Source: Calditrichaeota bacterium AABM5.125.24
GTDB taxonomy: Bacteria > Electryoneota > AABM5-125-24 > Hatepunaeales > Hatepunaeaceae
Length of the DNA: 9,978 nucleotides
Direction of reading: 5' to 3'
Assembly (NCBI GenBank): GCA_002127415.1
Contig: MWJR01000226.1
Location: forward strand, 1-9,978
Within the stretch, counting starts at the first letter, position 1. Each line of letters opens with the position of its first letter. Under the pieces are notes generated by a model. That model saw only the letters and a program-made list of their open reading frames with translations, was not told the origin of the DNA and searched no databases. Both the position numbers and the translations under genes were made by a program. Positions 1-5,406 of this stretch are shown piece after piece.

Positions 1-113
1 AGTTTAACCTGGTGGCAGTTGGGACACTCCATCGTGGTCGGCTGTCGCGATCGATGATGACTGCGACGCATATTGCGCTTGGAACGGGTCTTCCCCCGCT
101 GGGCAACTCCCAT
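1..113 (-). CDS. rpmF: 50S ribosomal protein L32, N-terminal part (cut by window edge)
   Basis: Structural protein of the large ribosomal subunit. The 37 codons present begin MGVAQRGKTRSKRNMRRSHH and match the basic L32 N-terminus (family pattern M-A-V-P-K-R-x-T-S-K-S-R-R). They continue to M-E-C-P-N-C-H, the first half of the L32 zinc-ribbon; the second CxxC pair lies beyond the edge. The start at 113 has a Shine-Dalgarno GAGG at 122-119, five bases upstream. The gene follows yceD on the same strand after a 132-base gap, the conserved yceD-rpmF order of many bacteria, so the two are probably co-transcribed. Identification is from visible sequence; only the C-terminus is unknown. Confidence 0.95.
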   Translation of the reverse strand, partial: MGVAQRGKTRSKRNMRRSHHRSRQPTTMECPNCHQVK

Positions 114-118
114 TATAG

Positions 119-158
119 CCTCAAGTAAAAGTTAAAAATTAAAAATTAAAAAAGTAAG
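119..158 (-). promoter_or_regulatory. AU-rich leader and ribosome binding site of rpmF
   Basis: Read on the minus strand, a T-rich stretch with three tandem copies of a TTTTTAA-type 7-mer precedes the GAGG that lies five bases before the rpmF ATG. Unstructured AU-rich sequence just upstream of a Shine-Dalgarno is a known feature of highly translated ribosomal protein genes (ribosomal protein S1 binding). That role here is inferred. No terminator is visible between yceD and rpmF. A TATAAT at 117-112 overlaps the start codon and so cannot be the rpmF promoter. Confidence 0.5.
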
Positions 159-245
159 AGGTGGATGTTGGTTCGGGATTTTACCGGGTTTCATAGGAAC
201 AACCACGACTACGATCAGCATTTCGTTAATACTCTCTTCTTGACT

Positions 246-716
246 TTAGTGGTCGTCAATGTGAACCGGGCAGCGGCACGGTTCCAGGTTCAGGTTGGCG
301 CCACAACCCGGGCACAGACCGCGGCAATCTTCCGAGCACAGCAACTTCATCGGCACTGAAAGTAGCAGTGCATCGAGAACCTCGGCAGTGACGTCGAGCT
401 CATCCTGGCCGACGAGAAAGCTGCGCATATCATCACCCGGCATCTCATCTGGCAGCGGTCTGTCCCGCTGAACGAACACAACCGAGCAGTCGCCGCCCAA
501 TTCTTTCTGAAAATCCTCCCCGCATCGGTCACAGACAAAGTTGCCGACCGAGCGCGCCGAGATGGTAACAGCCACTTTACCGAGGCGCTTGTCGGCTGTC
601 AGATCGATGGTCACGTCGTGCCGGTAAACCGACGGCTCCAGATCAAGCTCGTCAGGTGACACCGATTCCTGCCACCTGTTGTGCCCGTCCTTCAGACTGG
701 CGAGGCGGATTTTCAT
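246..716 (-). CDS. yceD: YceD/DUF177 family protein (23S rRNA accumulation protein), 156 aa
   Basis: DUF177 proteins are encoded beside rpmF in most bacteria and are needed for normal 23S rRNA accumulation in E. coli and in plant plastids; the biochemical activity is unsettled. The sequence starts MKIRLASLKDG, a typical family N-terminus. It carries FVCDRCGEDF (Cys62, Cys65) in the middle. The C-terminal cluster CSEDCRGLCPGCGANLN has Cys127, 131, 135 and 138, followed by a CRC (147, 149). These CxxC-type cysteines suggest metal binding (inference). Length is usual for the family. The start at 716 fits homology but has no Shine-Dalgarno: the -10 box ends only eight bases before the ATG, so translation should be leaderless. 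It probably forms a two-gene unit with rpmF. Confidence 0.93.
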   Translation of the reverse strand: MKIRLASLKDGHNRWQESVSPDELDLEPSVYRHDVTIDLTADKRLGKVAVTISARSVGNFVCDRCGEDFQKELGGDCSVVFVQRDRPLPDEMPGDDMRSFLVGQDELDVTAEVLDALLLSVPMKLLCSEDCRGLCPGCGANLNLEPCRCPVHIDDH

Positions 717-724
717 AAAACACT

Positions 725-753
725 AATATAATACTATCCCAGCTTACAGTCAA
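725..753 (-). promoter_or_regulatory. Sigma-70 type promoter of yceD-rpmF
   Basis: On the minus strand, -35 TTGACT (753-748), a 17-base spacer and -10 TATATT (730-725) form a near-consensus housekeeping promoter. Only eight bases separate the -10 box from the yceD ATG. Transcription would therefore begin at, or one to three bases before, the start codon, giving a leaderless mRNA. The promoter lies in the gap after mgtE, so yceD-rpmF can be expressed independently of the genes upstream. Confidence 0.8.
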
Positions 754-816
754 GATGTTAAAGTATCAGGTTCAGACTGCGTTTGCCTCCTGTTGCAGTG
801 AGGATGACGCCTGAAT

Positions 817-2187
817 TTACAACTTCGACAGCACAAGGGTTGCAATGCCGAGATAGATGAAAAGGCCAAATATATCATTGGTGGTGGTGATGAACGGTCC
901 TGTGGCCAGCGCAGGATCCAATCCGAACCTCTTCAGCATCAGCGGTATAAGGGCTCCGATTATCGCAGCCAGGACGATTACCGCCAGCAACGAAGTGCTT
1001 ACCACCACAGCCAGCACCAGGTCGCTCCGCCAGAAGTAGGTAATCCCAAAGGTCGCTCCACCGCAGATTGATCCAGTCAGCAGGGCCGTTACCAGTTCGC
1101 GCGCCAGGCGAGCGGTCAGACCATAGTCGCCGATGTCGCCGGTAGCCAGTCCCCGCACCATCAGTGACGAGGTCTGAATCCCGGCATTGCCGCCCATCGC
1201 CGCCACCAGCGGCAGGAAGAAGATGAGCGGCGTCAGCCTGGCCAGTTGCGGCTCGAAGTGTGCGATGAGCGTGGCGGCGGCCAGCCCACCCAGCAGCCCC
1301 AACAGCAGCCAGGGCAGCCGGAGTCTGAGGTTTCGGTAAAGAGAGCGCTCGCCGGGGTCGAACTCGCTCTGGCCTGTCAGGTAGGCGATGTCCTCGTGAA
1401 CCTCCTCGGTCATCACGTCGAGGATGTCGTCGTGGGTGATGCGCCCCAGGAACTGCCCATTATCATCCACCACCGGGGCAGATGCCAGGTTATAGCGGGC
1501 GAATATCCCCGCCACCTCCTCGCGATCCATCCCCACGTTGACCCGTGGGAATTCCCGGTCCATTACCTCGGCAGCCTTCTGACCGGGCTGGGCGAGTATG
1601 AGTTCCTTCAGTGAGGCCTTGCCCTCCAGGCGGCCTGTTTTATCCACCAGATAGACGTTATAAACATCCTCCATCTCCTCAGCTAGAGATCGAAGCAGCT
1701 CGATCACTTCTCCCACTGTAGCATCGACCGGAGCGGATATGGGCTCGGTGGCCATAATGCCGCCGGCCGACTCCTCGTGGTAGGTGAGGAGTTCGGTCAG
1801 CTCGTCCCTATCCCGACTCGGAAGCTGTTCCAGGATGGCTTCGGCCTGTTCCTCTTTTATCGATCCGAGCAGGTCGGCGGCGTCATCGCTCTCAAGATTT
1901 TCGATGATAATCGACGCATCTTGAGTGGGAAGCGGGCCTATCAGGCGGGCACCGTCTCTGTCGTCGAGCTCGGCGATCACCCCGGCGGCGGTATCGGGCT
2001 TCAGCAGATTGAAAAGCTGCCGCTGAAGGTCGGAGGGGAGCTGCTCGATAAGTATGGCAATATCGGCTGGGTGGCGGCCTTCGAGCTCCTGCTGCAGTCG
2101 GGCCTCATCGCTGATTTCGACCAGCTCGAGCCAGCGGTCGGGGTTCAGGGGTGGAGGATTTAGTATTTCGTGATCCGTGTTGGTAAT
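817..2187 (-). CDS. mgtE: MgtE-type magnesium channel; start codon uncertain
   Basis: Inner-membrane Mg2+ channel gated by cytosolic Mg2+. In order: an N domain of helical repeats (HPADIA... and SDDAADLL); two CBS domains, the first around MATEPISAPVDATV and the second from VMDREFPRV to HDDILDVM; a connecting helix ending in RSLYRNLRLRLPW; and about five membrane segments with the family's GGNAGIQ loop and a C-terminal TNDIFGLFIYLG whose Asp matches the pore Asp of Thermus MgtE. The first ordinary start, GTG at 1980, would remove the HPADIA part of the N domain. Clear MgtE sequence continues upstream in the same frame, but no ATG, GTG or TTG occurs before the in-frame TAA at 2196-2194. I extend to ATT at 2187 (reading M-T-N-T-D-H, 456 aa, the usual length); this is a judgement. 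A rare start, an assembly error or a nonsense mutation are all possible. Confidence 0.9.
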   Translation of the reverse strand: MTNTDHEILNPPPLNPDRWLELVEISDEARLQQELEGRHPADIAILIEQLPSDLQRQLFNLLKPDTAAGVIAELDDRDGARLIGPLPTQDASIIIENLESDDAADLLGSIKEEQAEAILEQLPSRDRDELTELLTYHEESAGGIMATEPISAPVDATVGEVIELLRSLAEEMEDVYNVYLVDKTGRLEGKASLKELILAQPGQKAAEVMDREFPRVNVGMDREEVAGIFARYNLASAPVVDDNGQFLGRITHDDILDVMTEEVHEDIAYLTGQSEFDPGERSLYRNLRLRLPWLLLGLLGGLAAATLIAHFEPQLARLTPLIFFLPLVAAMGGNAGIQTSSLMVRGLATGDIGDYGLTARLARELVTALLTGSICGGATFGITYFWRSDLVLAVVVSTSLLAVIVLAAIIGALIPLMLKRFGLDPALATGPFITTTNDIFGLFIYLGIATLVLSKL

Positions 2188-2270
2188 TCCCGATTACTGA
2201 TAACTACTGCCGAGATACGTAGGTAATACCATAAAAATATCTCTACAAACCAGATCGGTATGTGGTGCGA

Positions 2271-2288
2271 TCCCTGCTTTCGCAGGGA
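2271..2288. repeat. Perfect 7-bp hairpin, intergenic (mgtE/rsmA gap)
   Basis: TCCCTGCTTTCGCAGGGA folds as a perfect 7-bp stem with loop TTTC. It lies downstream of rsmA and upstream of mgtE. It has no T-run, so it is not a standard intrinsic terminator. Two hairpins of the same design (7-bp stem, 4-base loop, core GC-TTTC-GC or a close variant) occur at 3265-3282 and 3338-3355. This suggests one family of dispersed palindromic elements. Confidence 0.6.
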
Positions 2289-2320
2289 CAAGCTTATCGC
2301 GCCCGAAGCTGGTGTCATAC

Positions 2321-2340
2321 GGGCGTCATAAATGACGCCC
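2321..2340. repeat. Perfect 8-bp palindromic hairpin, intergenic
   Basis: GGGCGTCATAAATGACGCCC forms a perfect 8-bp stem with loop TAAA, 32 bases from the hairpin at 2271-2288. It is followed by CTACC and an AT-rich stretch up to the rsmA stop. Read on the minus strand, the strand of the flanking genes, no T-run follows the hairpin. GGGCGTCA...TGACGCCCCTAC palindromes resemble the REP-like elements scattered between genes in many bacteria; a genome-wide count was not possible here. Confidence 0.55.
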
Positions 2341-2378
2341 CTACCGAATAATAAATAGCTATATTTGTATGCGCAGCA

Positions 2379-3215
2379 CTACTTAATGGATAGCAGGTCG
2401 CGAGTCAGGTCGATATATTCCTCGAAGGTGAAGCTCTCCGGTCTGCGGGTGAAGTCATATTTCAGCTCATCCCACCCTTCGGGGAGGTCGTTTAGAACCC
2501 GAAGCGCGTTACGCATCATCTTGCGGCGGTGAGCGAAGCTGCCTCGCACTATCCGGCGGAAGGAGTCGTATTCGACCGGCGGGAACTCCCCTGAGCGGTT
2601 GAATGTCAACTGTATCACGGCCCCGTCAACCTTCGGCTCAGGATGGAAGCGGTCGGAGGGGACTGTGAACAGATATTCGGCCTGTCCGTGGTAGCGGGTC
2701 AGCAGCGTCAGACTGCCGTAGTCGCGGTTGCCTGGCTGGGCCGTCAGCCGCACGCCGACCTCGCGTTGAACCATAATCACCATTCCGTTGATCCTGGGGA
2801 GATCCGCCCGCCTGACCTGTTTGAAGATATCGAACAGTATTACGCTGGCAAGATGGTAGGGGAGGTTGCCGACCACAACCAGTTCGTCGTCGTCGCCTCC
2901 GACAGCCTTCCAGTCAATGGTCAGGATGTCACCGGCGATGAGGCTGAATTCGCGGCGGCTGCGGAAGCGTCCTTTGAGCCGCTCGATCATCGACCGATCC
3001 AATTCGACGCCGACCACCCGGTGTCCGGCGTCGAGCAATTCAGCCGTCAGCGCGCCGTCGCCGGGTCCGACCTCAACCACCAGCGGCTCGGTCGGCACGG
3101 CGGCAGCTATCCGGCGAGCAATACCGCGGTCGCGCAGCATATATTGCCCGAGTCCCTTTTTCAGAACCGGGCCGTGGTGTCCGCCGTCTGAACGGCTCCT
3201 GCCGGTTCGTTTCAT
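2379..3215 (-). CDS. rsmA: 16S rRNA adenine dimethyltransferase RsmA (KsgA), 278 aa
   Basis: Methylates the two adjacent adenines (1518/1519, E. coli numbering) in the 3' helix of 16S rRNA during 30S maturation, using S-adenosylmethionine. Visible motifs in order: KKGLGQYML (19-27, the family's KSLGQNFL); SAM motif I VVEVGPGDGALT (46-57); acidic ELD (71-73); GD (95-96); catalytic NLPYH (117-121); PSDRFHPEPKVDGAV (186-200); and FAHRRKMMRNAL (227-238) of the C-terminal domain. Full length. The start at 3215 has AGGA four bases upstream (3223-3220) and gives a short basic N-terminal extension. It follows dapL after a 147-base gap filled with hairpins and precedes mgtE by about 190 bases. Motif I has GPGDG where GPGLG or GPGxG is usual, which is compatible with function. 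Confidence 0.96.
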   Translation of the reverse strand: MKRTGRSRSDGGHHGPVLKKGLGQYMLRDRGIARRIAAAVPTEPLVVEVGPGDGALTAELLDAGHRVVGVELDRSMIERLKGRFRSRREFSLIAGDILTIDWKAVGGDDDELVVVGNLPYHLASVILFDIFKQVRRADLPRINGMVIMVQREVGVRLTAQPGNRDYGSLTLLTRYHGQAEYLFTVPSDRFHPEPKVDGAVIQLTFNRSGEFPPVEYDSFRRIVRGSFAHRRKMMRNALRVLNDLPEGWDELKYDFTRRPESFTFEEYIDLTRDLLSIK

Positions 3216-3248
3216 TGATTCCTGGCCCTGACAAGTAACAGCTGTTTC

Positions 3249-3292
3249 AGGCGGGCACGGCCTGCCCCAGCGAAAGCTGGGGAGTCCCGCCT
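3249..3292. repeat. Composite nested palindrome in the dapL-rsmA gap
   Basis: An outer inverted repeat AGGCGGG (3249-3255) / CCCGCCT (3286-3292) encloses a perfect 7-bp hairpin CCCCAGC-GAAA-GCTGGGG (3265-3282). A second small inverted pair, GGGCA/TGCCC (3253-3257 and 3263-3267), overlaps the outer arm. The inner hairpin is the reverse-complement type of the one at 2271-2288 (loop GAAA versus TTTC). No T-run follows on either strand. As RNA in the rsmA leader it could fold strongly, but a regulatory role is not shown. Confidence 0.55.
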
Positions 3293-3337
3293 TACCTATT
3301 CAGCGAGCCTTAAACCGGGATCGAGTGCTGTTCTGGG

Positions 3338-3355
3338 TTCCAGCTTGCGCTGGAA
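3338..3355. repeat. Perfect 7-bp hairpin just after dapL
   Basis: TTCCAGCTTGCGCTGGAA forms a 7-bp stem with loop TTGC, seven bases beyond the dapL stop. On the minus strand (dapL direction) no T-run follows, so it is a weak terminator candidate at best. It may instead protect the 3' end of the dapF-dapL mRNA, or simply be a copy of the dispersed hairpin family also seen at 2271-2288 and 3265-3282. Confidence 0.55.
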
Positions 3356-3362
3356 CGATGCT

Positions 3363-4520
3363 TTAATATGGCTTCATACTTCTCAACGCCTGGGCGGCGG
3401 ATTCGATAACCTCATCAGGGGCGGTCACCGAAGCCCTGACCCAGCCTTTCCCACCGGCTCCGAACCCGGATCCGGGGGTAAGTATCACTCCCTGTGCCAG
3501 CGCTTCTGTTATGAACGGCATCTCGTCTGAGCCCACCCTGAACCAGACGTAGAAGGTGGCGTTCGACCTGAATACATCACACCCCAGCGAGGCGATAGCC
3601 TCGGTCAGATGACGTTTACGGCGTTGATAGACCTGACGTGTCTCAATCATCTCAGGCGGCGGGTTCGGTCCCTCATAGCTGTCCAGCAGGGCTGCCAGAG
3701 CCCGCTGAAAGGGCAGGGGAGGGCCGCTGTCAACCTCCTCCTTGGCCCGGACCAGAGCCGCGATACGGGCCGGATCTCCCACCGCGAAGCCGACCCTGTA
3801 GCCGGTGGCGTTTGCCATCTTGGACAGGGAGTGGAACTCCACTACCCTCGGCGTAAATTCAAGCAGCGAGCGGGCGGGACGGTCGAAGCACATCTCGCTG
3901 TAGGCCATATCATAGGCGACGGTCAGGGCCGGATCAGACTCCGCCAGGTTTGCCAGCTCCTTTAGGAACTCGTCGGGAGCCGTGGCTCCTGTGGGGTTGT
4001 TCGGGTAGTTCAGGAACAGCAGTTTAACCCCGGAGACCTGGTCGAGGTCAGGCAGGAAGCCCCTGCGTGGGTCGAGTTTGATTGTCCTCTCGCGGCCTTC
4101 GACCAGTCTGCAGCCGGCGCGGCTGTAGACGGGATAGCCCGGTTCAGGAACAGCAACCTCATCGCCGGGGTTGACAACCGCGCGGGCCAGTTGTGCCAGT
4201 CCTTCCTTGACGCCTATCAGGATGCAGACCTGGCTGTCGGGGTCGAGTTCAACCCCGAACCGCCCCTGGAACCAGCGCGCCACCGAACGCCTTACCGCTG
4301 GGTCGCCCCGGCTGGAGGGGTATTGATGTGCCTGCGGGTCGTCCAGGGCTCGGCGGGCGGCATCTACAATGAAACCGGGCGGATCCAGGTCGGGGTCGCC
4401 GATGGATAGGTTATAGAGCGGTTTTCCGGCGGATCTTAGTTGTGCCGCCTGTCGCTCAAGCTCAGCGAAGGGATATCCAGGGATATCGAGTCTTCCGGCC
4501 GGTGTGAAACCCTGCTTCAT
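3363..4520 (-). CDS. dapL: LL-diaminopimelate aminotransferase (DapL-type class I/II aminotransferase), 385 aa
   Basis: Cytosolic PLP enzyme that converts tetrahydrodipicolinate directly to LL-diaminopimelate with glutamate as amino donor, bypassing the succinylase and acetylase routes. Fold-type I features: LSIGDPDLDPP near the N-terminus (38-48); NYPNNPTGA (171-179) with the PLP-contacting Asn; VAYDMAYSE (201-209) with the ring-nitrogen Asp; HSLSKMANATGYRVGF (230-245) with Schiff-base Lys234; and a C-terminal carboxylate-binding Arg at 362 (WVRASVTAPDE). Length fits DapL (about 390-410). The assignment leans on the neighbour: its ATG overlaps the dapF TAA by one base (TAATG), implying translational coupling, and DapF consumes the DapL product. 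A related aminotransferase specificity cannot be excluded from sequence alone. Confidence 0.88.
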   Translation of the reverse strand: MKQGFTPAGRLDIPGYPFAELERQAAQLRSAGKPLYNLSIGDPDLDPPGFIVDAARRALDDPQAHQYPSSRGDPAVRRSVARWFQGRFGVELDPDSQVCILIGVKEGLAQLARAVVNPGDEVAVPEPGYPVYSRAGCRLVEGRERTIKLDPRRGFLPDLDQVSGVKLLFLNYPNNPTGATAPDEFLKELANLAESDPALTVAYDMAYSEMCFDRPARSLLEFTPRVVEFHSLSKMANATGYRVGFAVGDPARIAALVRAKEEVDSGPPLPFQRALAALLDSYEGPNPPPEMIETRQVYQRRKRHLTEAIASLGCDVFRSNATFYVWFRVGSDEMPFITEALAQGVILTPGSGFGAGGKGWVRASVTAPDEVIESAAQALRSMKPY

Positions 4521-5392
4521 TACGGGCGCAGATCTGGCAGGTCGAGAGAACCGCTGAAGACGTGTGCTGCCTCACCTACCACAGTCACCCGCGCCAGGTC
4601 GGGATGGACGGTAATGGTGAGGGTTCCACCTGCCATCTTGACCTTGACCGGTTGCTCTGTAGGAAGCCGACCGGCGGCGACCCCGGCGCAGACCGTGGCT
4701 GTAGCGCCTGAGCCGCATGCCATCGTCACCCCAACGCCCCTCTCCCATACAGCCATCAGGACATCATCTCCGCCGTTATACGCGGCTAGTTCAAAGTTCG
4801 TTCCGTGCGGGAAGAGGGGTGAATCTACAACCGCATCACCCAGGCGTGAGACGTCCTGGTTGAGCTTGTCGAGGTCATCTTCCGGCACCCAAGCGATGAA
4901 GTGAGGATTGCCGAAGGAGAGGGCTGTGCCGATCAGCTTATCCCCGGCAAACTCAAGCTCCTGTTCGATTACGGGATGGTCGGCGGTTATGGGGACATCA
5001 GCCGGTTTGAAGCTGGGCCCTTTCATATCCAGCCGCACGAGGTTTCTGTTCTGTTCAACGCGGGCCAGAGCCTCATCGGCGTCGGTTGTGATGGTGAAAT
5101 CATCCCCACATTTGAAAAGACCGGTTCGAACCGCGTGCAGGGCTATGCAGCGCAGGCCGTTGAAGCAGGTTTCAGCCCGGCTCCCGTCGGCATTATAATA
5201 GACCATCCGGACCACGCGGTCGGATGTGGTGGAGAACAGGAGGATCCCGTCACTCCCGACGCCGAAGCGCCTGCGGCACAGTCGCCGCATCGTATCGGGC
5301 TGCGGGATCGATACCGCCGGATTAGCCGCCAGGTCGATCAGGATGAAGTCGTTTCCGAGTCCCTGGTATTTCTCGAAGAGGACGGTATTCAT
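4520..5392 (-). CDS. dapF: Diaminopimelate epimerase DapF, 290 aa
   Basis: Interconverts LL- and meso-diaminopimelate without cofactor, supplying peptidoglycan cross-linking and lysine synthesis. The protein starts MNTVLFEKYQGLGNDF, the family N-terminus, and has two symmetric halves. The catalytic cysteines are Cys76, in NADGSRAETCFNGLRC (68-82), and Cys226, in MACGSGATA (224-232). GNPHFIAWV (161-169) and WERGVG (216-221) are also family motifs. The first catalytic motif normally reads C-G-N-G; here it is C-F-N-G. Length is normal. A GAGG eleven bases before the ATG overlaps the stop of the upstream secreted-protein gene, only 14 bases away, so the two genes may share a transcript. dapL follows with a one-base overlap. 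Confidence 0.96.
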   Translation of the reverse strand: MNTVLFEKYQGLGNDFILIDLAANPAVSIPQPDTMRRLCRRRFGVGSDGILLFSTTSDRVVRMVYYNADGSRAETCFNGLRCIALHAVRTGLFKCGDDFTITTDADEALARVEQNRNLVRLDMKGPSFKPADVPITADHPVIEQELEFAGDKLIGTALSFGNPHFIAWVPEDDLDKLNQDVSRLGDAVVDSPLFPHGTNFELAAYNGGDDVLMAVWERGVGVTMACGSGATATVCAGVAAGRLPTEQPVKVKMAGGTLTITVHPDLARVTVVGEAAHVFSGSLDLPDLRP

Positions 5393-5406
5393 AGTCAGGT
5401 CACCCT

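Noticed and set aside
132..221. 29-codon minus-strand ORF between yceD and rpmF (starts MLIVVVVVPMKPG)
   Set aside because: Very short, no good ribosome binding site, and its C-terminus is the AT-rich tract before rpmF. Nothing supports a real gene.
2188..2378. M-box (ykoK) magnesium riboswitch upstream of mgtE
   Set aside because: The conserved M-box core sequences are not visible in this gap on the minus strand, and the gap is largely taken up by palindromic repeats.
2643..3191. Long plus-strand open frame antisense to rsmA (182 codons)
   Set aside because: Lies wholly within the well-supported rsmA gene. Composition is that of an antisense shadow with no recognisable motifs.
3338..3355. 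Intrinsic terminator for dapL
   Set aside because: The hairpin has no T-run in the direction of transcription, and the same hairpin design recurs elsewhere between genes, so a repeat is the better reading.
2271..3355. CRISPR array or inverted-repeat ends of an insertion sequence
   Set aside because: The hairpins differ in sequence, are irregularly spaced and flank rsmA, a core gene; there are no direct repeats with spacers and no transposase.
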